Below are positions 43,937 to 52,337 of a DNA stretch of 64,000 nt, piece after piece (position 1 is the first letter of the stretch; every line of letters starts with the position of its first letter). The DNA comes from JAITVM01 sp031551135 (lineage in GTDB: Bacteria > Bacillota > Clostridia > Lachnospirales > JAITVM01): positions 1 through 64,000 of the forward strand of contig JAVBOA010000026.1 in NCBI GenBank assembly GCA_031551135.1. The letters are read 5' to 3'. Both the position numbers and the translations under genes were made by a program. Under the pieces are notes generated by a model. It had not been told where the DNA came from, ran no database searches, and was given only the letters and a program-made list of their open reading frames with translations.

Positions 43937-45013
43937 ATGAATCCAATTGATGATTTAAAATTTTTTTTGGAAAATTGCGAAACGGCACCGAATTTTTCGG
44001 AAATGCCGAGAAGAAGCTTGAGTGATAAGGGAGTTGACGGGCCTACAGGTGCTCATGTTATAGAAGAAATCCATACACCGTTTAATTTGGCGTATATCAG
44101 TATTACAACGGGAACAACGGCTTTCCAGAATATCGCCGGTGTCACGCACAACGAGATTTCCGACAGAATTTCAGCTTCGATTAAAGCTCTTGAGCTTTCC
44201 GGCGTAAAACGGGGAGATAAAATTTTAATCACATACCCTCCGCTTGTTAATGTCTTTTCAAAAGAAGCTTTGGAAATATACGGCGTTGAGCATTTTTTTC
44301 TGGAGCGTTCGTGCCGTGATGCATTACTTTTGGCATTGGCCGAAAAAAAGCCGAATATCGTAATCGGTGAATCTAGCTTTTTGCGCGCATCTATTGAGGA
44401 TGCAAAAAAACTAGATATCATCGATTTAATCCCAAAAGGGATTGTTTTTTTGGCGGCAGGAACTCCGCTTGATTTGGATTTTGTTCCTGCGGCGGAAAAT
44501 TTAGTCGGCGGCGTGGTGCACGACCTTTATGGATGTCAGGAATTTGGCTGGCTTGCGGTTGACGGTATTCCTTTGCGAAAAGATATTTCTCTTGTTCCGG
44601 AAAAAGGTGAGAATTTTCATTTAGTTGCCGGCGGACTGCCTACAGGCGATTGCTTTCCGAAAATCGATAACGGGCATATTTGCAATATAGACGGCAAAAT
44701 TATCACCTATTCAAGAATCCGTACAAACGAAGAATTAGAATTGACTGTTTTGGAGTCTACAGCAAAATCGATTGATACTTTGTATCGTTTGGCGAAAACT
44801 ATTTTGCGCATAAAAGGAAAAATTGTCCGGATATCAAAAAATGTTGTTCTGAATAGCGAAAAAACTGTGCTTTCGCTTGCAAATTATGGCGAAAACGAAG
44901 GCTTTATTATCTCCGGAAAAGATAAAACCCTTATGTTTGACACTTTATTAGAAGCACAAATGGCGTATCAATCGGAAAACAAAACTGATCCGACTTGGCT
45001 TAAAAGGAGGTAA
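43937..45013 (+). CDS. madH: Deacetyl-ACP:acetate ligase (MadH-like, AMP-forming fold)
   Basis: 358 residues resembling a shortened acyl-adenylate-forming ligase. The phosphate-loop equivalent is ITTGTTAFQN, a later core reads GGVVHDLYGCQEFGWLAVDG, and the large C-terminal domain of full AMP ligases is reduced. In Malonomonas, MadH uses ATP and acetate to acetylate the carrier's thiol and so activates the enzyme. Position between madD and the prosthetic-group gene fits that role. ATG 43937 has GGAGTG; ATG 43928 lacks spacing. It is followed two bases after its stop by the next gene. Confidence 0.8.
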   Translation: MNPIDDLKFFLENCETAPNFSEMPRRSLSDKGVDGPTGAHVIEEIHTPFNLAYISITTGTTAFQNIAGVTHNEISDRISASIKALELSGVKRGDKILITYPPLVNVFSKEALEIYGVEHFFLERSCRDALLLALAEKKPNIVIGESSFLRASIEDAKKLDIIDLIPKGIVFLAAGTPLDLDFVPAAENLVGGVVHDLYGCQEFGWLAVDGIPLRKDISLVPEKGENFHLVAGGLPTGDCFPKIDNGHICNIDGKIITYSRIRTNEELELTVLESTAKSIDTLYRLAKTILRIKGKIVRISKNVVLNSEKTVLSLANYGENEGFIISGKDKTLMFDTLLEAQMAYQSENKTDPTWLKRR

Positions 45014-45015
45014 AA

Positions 45016-46497
45016 ATGTTCAAAAGGCATAATCTTTTGGAGATAAATAACGAAGGAAGAGAATTTGCGCTTAATCAAGCTTTGGAATTAAATCAAAAAA
45101 TTTCTCCCGAGTTATTGAGAGAGCTGATTGTAGATTCGAAAACCCCCGGCATAGTTAAGCGTCAGAACAGCGTTAGAGAAGGATTTATCGAAATCGGATT
45201 TTCTTCTTGGAAATATATTGATGGCCGAAGATTGAGAGCTGAGTCATTTGTACCGCTTTCGGCGGTTGAGAAAGTCATTACTCCTTTTGAATTAATGAAT
45301 TACCGTGAAGACGGCAATTTTATTTTAAATGAATTAGTAAAAATAGCTGATGATTTAAATATTTCTCTTGGAGTATTCGGGTCGGCGGCGATGCAAATTT
45401 ATTCAAAAAAGAATTATATGAACGAAAATTCTGATTATGATATTTATATTTCGTGTAAAAAAAGAAGGGATATTGAATTATTCTACGAAAATATAAAAAA
45501 TAACGAACGTTTGAAAAATGTAAAATTAGATATAGAACTTGAGATAGCGAATAATTACTCTGTGAAACTCATTGAAATTTTTTCGGGTCAGAAAACCGCA
45601 TTGGCAAAAGGAATTTGGGATGCAAGATTATTTGATATCGAGGATATAATAAATGGTTTTTCCTATGATATCCGTGAAATTGTATCGAGAAACGCCGTTC
45701 GGGCTTTGCTTTATGAAGTGGCGGTGACTCCAAAACCCGGGCTTGTGGATATGAACAATAACGGTTCGCATAAAGATATGGATTTTTTTAGATTTATCGA
45801 TAGCGCAACCGTATTAACGCCGTATTTTGCAAAATTATTTGATTCGGGTGTAAAAAACAGGGATAAACATGAATTATTCGAAAAAATCAGATACATTGGA
45901 ATGACTGCAGAGGACGCGATGAAAAAAGCTACAGACGGCGTAAATACTCATAAGGGCGCGATATTTTCTTTGGGTGTTTTTTGTGCGGCTGTCGGATTTT
46001 TTTATGCTGAAAAAAATAAATATAATACTGATGAAGTTTTTGAAATTTGCGGCTCTATGAGCGAGCTAATGCTGAATGATGAGTTGAACTCGATTACTCT
46101 TGAAAACGCAAAAACTTTTGGGGAATTTTTATATATAAATCACGGCATAAGCGGAATCAGAGGAGAAGTCGCTTCGGGGTTCAAAACGATTCGTGAAATC
46201 GGACTTCCGATTTTAAAGGATTTATTAAGCAAAGGCTATTCTATCAATGATGCTTCATTGCTCGTGCTTCTGAATTATATTGCAGAGACTACCGATACTA
46301 ATATGATAAAAAGAGGCGGCTTCGAAATTAATGAAGAAGCTAAGTGGAAAGCAAAAGATATTCTGGAAAATCCCTATAAAAAGCTTATTTTTGATTTAGA
46401 TAAATATTTTATTGAAAGAAATTTAAGTCCCGGCGGCTGCGCCGATTTATTAAGCGTAACGCTTATGGCGTATTTTATGGAAAAAGAAGCTTTATAA
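45016..46497 (+). CDS. Fused phosphoribosyl-dephospho-CoA transferase / triphosphoribosyl-dephospho-CoA synthase
   Basis: 493 residues with two parts. Residues about 1-210 match MdcG-type holo-ACP synthase: RQNSVREGFIEIGFSS and a nucleotidyltransferase motif GSAAMQIYSKKNY...SDYDIYI. Residues about 220-493 match CitG/MdcB: LLYEVAVTPKPGLVDMNNNGSHKDMDFFRF, KGAIFSLG, DTNMIKRGG and a final GGCADLL. In most organisms these are separate proteins; joined, they would make the ATP-derived CoA-like group and attach it to Ser31 of the carrier. AAAGGAGGT precedes the ATG. Last gene of the operon; a terminator overlaps its end. Confidence 0.9.
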   Translation: MFKRHNLLEINNEGREFALNQALELNQKISPELLRELIVDSKTPGIVKRQNSVREGFIEIGFSSWKYIDGRRLRAESFVPLSAVEKVITPFELMNYREDGNFILNELVKIADDLNISLGVFGSAAMQIYSKKNYMNENSDYDIYISCKKRRDIELFYENIKNNERLKNVKLDIELEIANNYSVKLIEIFSGQKTALAKGIWDARLFDIEDIINGFSYDIREIVSRNAVRALLYEVAVTPKPGLVDMNNNGSHKDMDFFRFIDSATVLTPYFAKLFDSGVKNRDKHELFEKIRYIGMTAEDAMKKATDGVNTHKGAIFSLGVFCAAVGFFYAEKNKYNTDEVFEICGSMSELMLNDELNSITLENAKTFGEFLYINHGISGIRGEVASGFKTIREIGLPILKDLLSKGYSINDASLLVLLNYIAETTDTNMIKRGGFEINEEAKWKAKDILENPYKKLIFDLDKYFIERNLSPGGCADLLSVTLMAYFMEKEAL

Positions 46498-46535
46498 AGC
46501 GGAAGTATCTTCTGCTTCATAAAGCTTCTTTTTTT
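46486..46535 (+). terminator. Terminator of the malonate decarboxylase operon
   Basis: GAAGCTTTATAAAGCGGAAG pairs with CTTCTGCTTCATAAAGCTTC (right arm ends 46528), followed by seven T. The left arm includes the stop codon of the last gene. Confidence 0.88.
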
Positions 46536-46539
46536 AGTA

Positions 46540-48342
46540 TTATCTTTTTGGAGTGTAGATATCAAAAGTATCATAAATAGTTTCTTTAATGGAGTTTGCT
46601 ATTTTTTGCTGATAGCTGTCGTTTGACAAAAGTTTTGATTCTTCAACATTCGAAACAAAGCCGACTTCCATTAAAATTGCGGGTATATTTGTAAATTTAA
46701 TAACGTCAAAAGGTTCGGTTTTTACTTTACGGTCGATACCTTTTGTAGCGTTTATTATATTTTTCTGGCAGATTTCTGCAAATTTTTTGCTGCTTAATCC
46801 AAGTTTGTTCACAGTTTCGTTATTATAAAAATATGTTTCGATTCCTTTTGGAGCAGAGCTTGGATTTGCGTTTGCATGAACAGAAATAAACAAATCCCCA
46901 AGACTATTTGCAAAAGCGATTCTGTCCGGTCTTGTTATAAAAATATCTTCATTTCTGGTTAAATATATTTTTATATCCGGATTATTTTTGAATAACTCAT
47001 TCACTTTATTAGCGATGCTGAAATTGATGTCTTTTTCTTTGATTCCGTTGCTTGCCGCGCCGGGGTCTGTACCGCCGTGACCCGGGTCGATTATTACAAT
47101 ATTTTTATATCGCTCTTTTGGCAGAGCGAAATTTATGTATATACTTTTTTCGTCTTCCGAAAGAATCGGAGCGAGAATTTGTTTTTCGTGAATAGTAATT
47201 GCGGATAAATTATTCACGGTACTAAACTCTAAATAATCGACTTTTGAATTATTTATGTTTAATTTTGAGCTTTTATAATTTATTTTGAAATTTGACGGAA
47301 AAACAAAAGAGTATTTCTTTTTATTATAATCATCAAATTCTATAACATCGGCAAGTTTTATATCTGCGCCGTTTTTGCTGATAACTACGCGGTTGTTGCT
47401 GAAAGAAACTTCGGATGTGCTTGTGTTCGCCGGTGTAGGTTTTTCAACGACTTCCTGCGTCTCACTTCCGGAAAAATCCACAAAAACATATTTTTTGTCC
47501 TCAGATATCGTGGAAGAATAATCGATTGATTTATTTAGCTCAAAAACGATTCGGGTGCGCAATTTTCCGTCGATTTCTTCTTTTCCGATTCTTATTTCTT
47601 TCACAGCATCATTTTCAAGATTCGAAAAAACAGAATCCGTTGAATAGCTCGAATTATAAATATCCAGTATTAGACGGTTGTCTTGTATAAAATCTTTCTC
47701 AAGATGTTCTACCGGTTTTTCAAATTCAATTATAAATTGATTTTTTTCTTTTTTATTAGGAATTTTAATATCTATGATTTGATTTTCTTCAGTTGAATTA
47801 TTTGTTTCGTTTGTTTCGTCCGTTTCGTCATTCGAAATAATCGGCTCGTTATTTTCTATTTCTGCCGATAGCACTTCTACATCAGAATTATTTAGTTTTT
47901 CCAAAACAAAAGCGGTGCTGTTTTTCGAGTCCCATTTTACATCGATTCCTAAATTTTCGGATACCGAACGAAGCGGAATCATTAATTTATTTGCGACAAT
48001 TTTTGGCGGGATGGCCATTTCAATTTCCTTTTCACCAATTGTTGCAATCTTATTATTTACTTGCAGTGTCAGCAGCTTATCATTATACATGATGTAAACT
48101 TTTTTTTCACTGTCTCTGTATTCAACATATGCTCCAAGAGGCACAAAAACCTCTCTGGAAGGAACAAGCAAGTAATTGTTATAAAATAAAGGATTCATTG
48201 GTAAGTTTTTTAATGTTACGTTATTTACAACCAAATCTATTTTTTTACTGTAATATGTGTTTGCGGCATCGGCGGCATGCAAAGTTTTTACACTAAATAA
48301 AGTAATTAACGCAACAATGCTAAGTCCACGCAATAAAGACAT
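46540..48342 (-). CDS. N-acetylmuramoyl-L-alanine amidase (Amidase_3) with stalk and AMIN domains
   Basis: 600 residues. Signal peptide (SLLRGLSIVALITLFSVKTLHA), copper-amine-oxidase-like stalk domain (YLLVPSREVFVPLGAYVEY; LMIPLRSVSENLGIDVKW), a Thr/Glu linker, an AMIN-like beta domain (about 205-290) and a C-terminal Amidase_3: IVIDPGHGGTDPGA, FISVHANAN and ILMEVGFVSN give the zinc ligands and catalytic Glu. It cuts the bond between muramic acid and L-Ala in the cell wall. A strong GGGGGG site precedes the ATG. It is convergent with the malonate operon. Confidence 0.94.
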   Translation of the reverse strand: MSLLRGLSIVALITLFSVKTLHAADAANTYYSKKIDLVVNNVTLKNLPMNPLFYNNYLLVPSREVFVPLGAYVEYRDSEKKVYIMYNDKLLTLQVNNKIATIGEKEIEMAIPPKIVANKLMIPLRSVSENLGIDVKWDSKNSTAFVLEKLNNSDVEVLSAEIENNEPIISNDETDETNETNNSTEENQIIDIKIPNKKEKNQFIIEFEKPVEHLEKDFIQDNRLILDIYNSSYSTDSVFSNLENDAVKEIRIGKEEIDGKLRTRIVFELNKSIDYSSTISEDKKYVFVDFSGSETQEVVEKPTPANTSTSEVSFSNNRVVISKNGADIKLADVIEFDDYNKKKYSFVFPSNFKINYKSSKLNINNSKVDYLEFSTVNNLSAITIHEKQILAPILSEDEKSIYINFALPKERYKNIVIIDPGHGGTDPGAASNGIKEKDINFSIANKVNELFKNNPDIKIYLTRNEDIFITRPDRIAFANSLGDLFISVHANANPSSAPKGIETYFYNNETVNKLGLSSKKFAEICQKNIINATKGIDRKVKTEPFDVIKFTNIPAILMEVGFVSNVEESKLLSNDSYQQKIANSIKETIYDTFDIYTPKR

Positions 48343-48396
48343 ATATTCCCCCCCTAGAAACTTTTAAAACTCAAATCCTGCTTAAGGATATTCTGA

Positions 48397-48507
48397 TACG
48401 ATTTCCCTTCTAAAGAATAGAAAAAAATATTTCATTCCGCGCTTGAAGCGTTGCGCGGAACGCTTCGCTGTGAAAATTTTTTTCTACACATTAAATGGGA
48501 AATAGTA
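48397..48507 (+). mobile_element. MITE-like element, long form, TGA target
   Basis: 111 bp, TACGATTTCCC...GGGAAATAGTA, core GCGCTTGAAGCGTTGCGCGG, flanked by TGA (48394-48396, 48508-48510). The non-TTA duplication shows the middle base of the target is free. Confidence 0.85.
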
Positions 48508-48614
48508 TGAACAACAATTTCATGCGAAATTATTCGCATAGCAAGTCAAACATTGAATTGCTGTAGTTGAATAATATATCGTAAATACCAGAATTATCTT
48601 TAGCAAAAATAAGG

Positions 48615-48650
48615 TAAAAAAAGCTCTCCGACAAAATTATCGAAGAGAGG
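48615..48650 (-). terminator. Minus-strand terminator downstream of radC
   Basis: On the minus strand, CTCTTCGA pairs with TCGGAGAG, followed by a run of seven T (A-run 48616-48622 on the plus strand). About 120 nt past the radC stop. Confidence 0.7.
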
Positions 48651-48773
48651 AAGGGCGTAATCTTAAAATATTTTTTTGATATGTAACAAATTTGTAAAAA
48701 GAAAAAATTTTTTTCGACTAATAATCGGAAAATTTCGATTATATATATTTTGTGCGGAAAAATAAATCACGGT

Positions 48774-49457
48774 TTATCGGTTTATAATTTTTTTCTCTGC
48801 AAAACTAAAATAATTTTCGCCAGAAACAATTAAATGGTCAAGTAATTCTATATCGATACTGGAAAGAGCCTTTTGGATTTTTTTTGTACATTCAATATCA
48901 GAGTTTGAAGGGGTTAGGTTTCCGGAAGGATGGTTATGAGCTAAAAAAACACAGGAGGATTTATGTTTTAAGGCTTGTTCGATTACTATGCGCGGATAAA
49001 CGGGCGTTTCGTCAATCGTTCCCTCAGATATCAACTGCGGATAAATTAATTTTCGCTGGGTATCAAGGCAGATTAAATAAAAACATTCGTATTCTGTGCC
49101 TAAAAAAAGACTTACCGCGTATTTTCCGGCTTTTGAGGAGGAATTCAAAATAGTTTTCTTTTCCCATTTTGAGAGCGAGTATCTTTTTGATAGAGACGGA
49201 ACAAGGGAGACTAATACAGCGGTGTTTTCACTTACTTTGCATCTATTGGAGATTTCTTCGGCACTCGATTCGAATAGATTCGAAAGTGTACCGAACTCCT
49301 TAATCATTTTATGAGCGATTTCGTTGGTATCTTTCAGCGGATAACAATAAAACAGCAATAGTTCTAAAACCTGATGGTCTTCAAAAGAATCAAGTCCGCC
49401 GGAAATATAGCGTTTTTTGACTCTTTGGCGGTGACCTTTATGATAATTATCAGACAC
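48774..49457 (-). CDS. radC: RadC-family protein (JAB/MPN domain)
   Basis: 227 residues, the usual RadC length. It has an N-terminal helix-hairpin-helix part (KGHRQRVKKRYISGGLDSFEDHQVLELLLFY) and a JAB metalloprotease-like domain with FLAHNHPSGNLTPSNSD supplying the zinc ligands. Its role in DNA repair is uncertain despite the name. I chose GTG 49457 (VSDNYHKG), with AAGGTG five bases upstream; the longer start at 49502 lies directly downstream of a TATAAT (49510..49505) and would be nearly leaderless. Confidence 0.9.
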   Translation of the reverse strand: MSDNYHKGHRQRVKKRYISGGLDSFEDHQVLELLLFYCYPLKDTNEIAHKMIKEFGTLSNLFESSAEEISNRCKVSENTAVLVSLVPSLSKRYSLSKWEKKTILNSSSKAGKYAVSLFLGTEYECFYLICLDTQRKLIYPQLISEGTIDETPVYPRIVIEQALKHKSSCVFLAHNHPSGNLTPSNSDIECTKKIQKALSSIDIELLDHLIVSGENYFSFAEKKIINR

Positions 49458-49576
49458 TTTTTCACCTTGTTTCATATGGTATTTTATGTATTTTTTATTC
49501 ATACATTATAAGAATATCTTAAAAATCGTTGAAAGTTCTATATAATAATAAATTAATACGCTAATTTTGTCAATTA

Positions 49577-49668
49577 TACTCGAAAATTAGAAATTCACAC
49601 CCATTCAGCGCCTTTAAGCAGAAAGTGGGTGTGAATATTTTTTTCTATCCTTTATAATGAAAATAGTA
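49577..49668. mobile_element. MITE variant with a different core hairpin
   Basis: 92 bp flanked by TTA (49574-49576, 49669-49671). The right end TATTTTTTTCTATCC...GAAAATAGTA is the family end; the left end TACTCGAAAA has diverged. The usual core is replaced by TTCACACCCA...TGGGTGTGAA, a perfect 10-bp stem. Confidence 0.65.
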
Positions 49669-49701
49669 TTATATAAATATAATTTCGTGCAAATCGAAAT
49701 C

Positions 49702-50283
49702 TCAACTATTTATTGTATCTACAATAATCAAGTTATCATAGGATTTAACAGCGCTGTATTTAGAATGTTGAAAATTGAGTTTGTTAAACAGAGAATAATT
49801 TCCCGTTAGTAAATATGAAAAAATACATTTCAAAGTGCCGTTATGAGCACAAATTAAAATATTATTGTGTGTCGAAACGATATTTGTATATTCATTTATA
49901 ACCCGATTGTAAAACTCTTTAAAAGATTCTCCCGAGGGAAATCTAAAATCGAATTGGTTCGTATAAAAACTGTTTAAATTATCTTTGTCAGTCTCCAATA
50001 GTTCTTTATAGGATTTTTTCTCCCAGTCTCCAAAATTGATTTCGTTTAGATTTTTAGATTTTATTATTTCGAGATTAAAATTTTCGTTTATAATTGCGGC
50101 AGTTTTATTGGCACGAGTTAAAGCACTTGAGTAAATAATATCGAATTCGAAACATTTTAATTTATCTTTCAAAACATAAGCCTGATTAATTCCGGTTTTG
50201 TTAAGCGGCGCGTCGAAAAAACCGTAATACAAATTTTTATAATCAGTTTCGCCATGTCTTACAAAAACAATGTTCTGAACCAA
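49702..50283 (-). CDS. cobC: Histidine phosphatase, probable alpha-ribazole phosphatase
   Basis: 193 residues with the phosphoglycerate-mutase-like motif VFVRHGETDYKN (catalytic His), GFFDAPLNKTG, a second ALTRA site and ICAHNGTLK near the end. Being last in a cobU-cobS-cobC run points to alpha-ribazole-5'-phosphate dephosphorylation in cobalamin nucleotide-loop assembly. TTG start overlapping the end of cobS by 25 bp; ribosome site weak. Confidence 0.85.
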   Translation of the reverse strand: MVQNIVFVRHGETDYKNLYYGFFDAPLNKTGINQAYVLKDKLKCFEFDIIYSSALTRANKTAAIINENFNLEIIKSKNLNEINFGDWEKKSYKELLETDKDNLNSFYTNQFDFRFPSGESFKEFYNRVINEYTNIVSTHNNILICAHNGTLKCIFSYLLTGNYSLFNKLNFQHSKYSAVKSYDNLIIVDTINS

Positions 50284-51047
50284 TTAACGATATCCAATCC
50301 CAATAAAGTTTTATAAATAACGCCGCTTAATAAAAAAATAATTTCCGAAAGTTCGATTCCGCCTCCGATAATGTCGCCGGTTATGCCGCCGATTTTCGAA
50401 ATGCAGTAGTTTTTGTAATTAAAATTAAAAATTAAAGTTAAGAAAATTAAAATGATTCCGGCTGATTTTAAGACCACAAAAGTAAATAAAACGCTCAATA
50501 AAATAGATGTAAGGAAAGCTGTAAAAGAAATTTTACCGATAAAAGGCGAAGCAATTCCGCTATGTTCCGCCGGATAATAGGTTTTGTACATAAAAACAGA
50601 GGCAAGACCGCGGCTGACGATAGGCATTGCAATTATATAAAATAAAAGCTCGTCTCTTAATTCATAAAGAAGAAAAATTTTAAAAAGCACGCAAAAAACT
50701 ATTGCTAAAACTCCATGTGTTCCAATACGGCTGTCCTTCATAATTTCCAATTTTTTTTCGGTTGAACGTGCCGAAAAAAAGCCGTCGAATGTATCTGCGA
50801 GTCCGTCCAAATGCAGTGCGCCAGAAAAGCAAAATTCAGAAAGCACAATAAAAGTTATCAGCAAATATCCTTCAAACGCCAAGCCAAATATAATATACAC
50901 CAAATAATTTAATATTCCGATAATATTTCCGATAAGCGGAAAATACACAATGCTTGCCCTAAAAGAATTTTCGTTGTATTTAGCAGCCCTTCCGACGGGT
51001 ATTGTTGTCAAAAAAGATAGAATTAATAAAAAATCATTTAACATGAA
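50259..51047 (-). CDS. cobS: Adenosylcobinamide-GDP ribazoletransferase (cobalamin synthase)
   Basis: 262 residues, several membrane helices, with the CobS signature LHLDGLADTFDGFFS and SRIGTHGVLAIVF, plus GGITGDIIGGGIELSE near the C-terminus. It joins adenosylcobinamide-GDP and alpha-ribazole. ATG 51047 has GAGGTG; ATG 51056 lies before that site. It starts a few bases after the cobU stop. Confidence 0.95.
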   Translation of the reverse strand, partial: FMLNDFLLILSFLTTIPVGRAAKYNENSFRASIVYFPLIGNIIGILNYLVYIIFGLAFEGYLLITFIVLSEFCFSGALHLDGLADTFDGFFSARSTEKKLEIMKDSRIGTHGVLAIVFCVLFKIFLLYELRDELLFYIIAMPIVSRGLASVFMYKTYYPAEHSGIASPFIGKISFTAFLTSILLSVLFTFVVLKSAGIILIFLTLIFNFNYKNYCISKIGGITGDIIGGGIELSEIIFLLSGVIYKTLLGLDIVNWFRTLFL

Positions 51048-51052
51048 ACACC

Positions 51053-51586
51053 TCATTTCAACCTTAATGGTAATCCTGACATTATCATATAGACTTCATC
51101 ACAAATAGAAGCAATTTTTTGGTTTGCTCTGCCTTGTATATCACGAAAATTCCTAGATAAAGCGTCTGCGGGAACAATTCCAAGCCCGATTTCGTTTGTA
51201 ATAAAAAGCACTTCGGCTTTAGTGGATTTTGATTGCTTGAGTATCTCGTCAATTTGTGCGATAATCTGTGCTTCGACTTTGGTGTAATTTATCTTTTCGG
51301 CATCGAATCCTCCGAAATGGAATAATAAATTTGTAATTAAAGTTGTAATACATTCTAATAAAATAAAATCATAATTGTTGCCGTTCGACGAAATAATTTC
51401 AGAGAGGTCTAAAAAGCCTTCGTAGGTGTCCCAATTTTTTGGTCTGGAAGCTTTGTGTATTTCAATGCGCTCACGCATTTCAGCGTCAGTTGCAACTGCT
51501 GTCGCAATATAAAGTACTTTGCCATTAACATGGCTTTCGGCGAATCTGCTTTTTCCGCTTCTTGCGCCGCCGGTAACTAAAATCAT
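51053..51586 (-). CDS. cobU: Adenosylcobinamide kinase / guanylyltransferase
   Basis: 177 residues: P-loop TGGARSGKSRFAE, then ATAVATDAEMRERIEIHKASRP with the guanylylated His, and FITNEIGLGIVPADALSRNFRDIQGRANQ. It activates cobinamide for CobS. GGAGG precedes the ATG. No upstream cobalamin riboswitch is recognisable. Only the last steps of the pathway are here, consistent with salvage. Confidence 0.96.
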   Translation of the reverse strand: MILVTGGARSGKSRFAESHVNGKVLYIATAVATDAEMRERIEIHKASRPKNWDTYEGFLDLSEIISSNGNNYDFILLECITTLITNLLFHFGGFDAEKINYTKVEAQIIAQIDEILKQSKSTKAEVLFITNEIGLGIVPADALSRNFRDIQGRANQKIASICDEVYMIMSGLPLRLK

Positions 51587-52046
51587 AAAATCCTCCTAAC
51601 ATTAATTACGAAATATGTTAAAATGTATTATTTTTTTCGGAAAAAATTCGATAAAAATATGTCGAGTGTTTTTTTAATTTCTATATAATAACATTATAGC
51701 GAATCAAGAAAATTACGCAAGTTTTGTTCGGCGGGTAGAAGCGAAATTTAATGGGTTTAGGATTTATACAAAAATCAAAAATATTGAATTGAAATATACT
51801 TGGTGTAAAATATATAAATGAGTCGAAAAAAATCAGAATATTGTTAGATTAAGATTTATTACATTTATTGATTAAAATTGCGCATTTTGCTATAATGATA
51901 TCAAATAAATTGCTAAAATTCCGTTTAATTCTAAAATATTTTATTTTAGGCGTATCTTTGATAATTATTTGCATATTTTGACGCTGCGTTTTATAATTCA
52001 AAAATATTACCCGATGCTAATCTCTGAATAAATTGCAGAATTCGAA

Positions 52047-52100
52047 GGAAGCTGAGCGCGAAACGTTCTGACCGATGGATGCTGCGCTTTTGATGGAGAG
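52047..52100. repeat. GACCGA motif repeat, copy B
   Basis: Counterpart of 16985-17035: AAGGAAGCTGAGCGCG, TTCTGACCGATGGATGC, TGCGCTTTTGATGGAG. GAGCGC and GCGCTTTT could form a closing stem. Unknown function. Confidence 0.5.
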
Positions 52101-52266
52101 CCGGAATGAGTGTATTTGAAAATATGAATTAATACGAATACCGAGAAAACACATGATTTACTTAACAGCATGTGGGAATCGCAATACTGTGGAAAAAATT
52201 TTTCTGTTTATCAAAATGGAAATAGCATTACTTATAACAAATTGAACAAAGAATGTTTCGTGCTGA

Positions 52267-52306
52267 TACTATTTTCATTATAGAAAATAGAAAAATGAAA
52301 ATAGTA
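52267..52306. mobile_element. MITE-like element, short form, TGA target
   Basis: 40 bp, TACTATTTTCATTATAG...ATGAAAATAGTA, flanked by TGA (52264-52266, 52307-52309). It lies 32 bp before the LCP gene start, within its leader. Confidence 0.82.
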
Positions 52307-52337
52307 TGAATGCACAAATCGATAGGAGGGGTATTTT

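Larger units (their letters stand above)
48343..48773. other. Intergenic region with MITE and radC terminator
   Basis: 431 bp holding a long MITE and a minus-strand terminator. I see no gene. AT-rich stretches near 48660-48770 carry nothing definite. Confidence 0.6.
51587..52337. other. Large intergenic region between cobU and the LCP gene
   Basis: 751 bp without a credible gene. It contains the GACCGA motif copy B (52047-52100), a MITE right-end remnant (about 52195-52226, ending AAATAGCA then TTA) and a short MITE (52267-52306). No B12 box is seen. Confidence 0.6.

Noticed and set aside
51587..52337. Cobalamin riboswitch upstream of cobU
   Set aside because: I looked for the B12 box and conserved core in the upstream DNA on the minus strand and found none. 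B12 control cannot be claimed.
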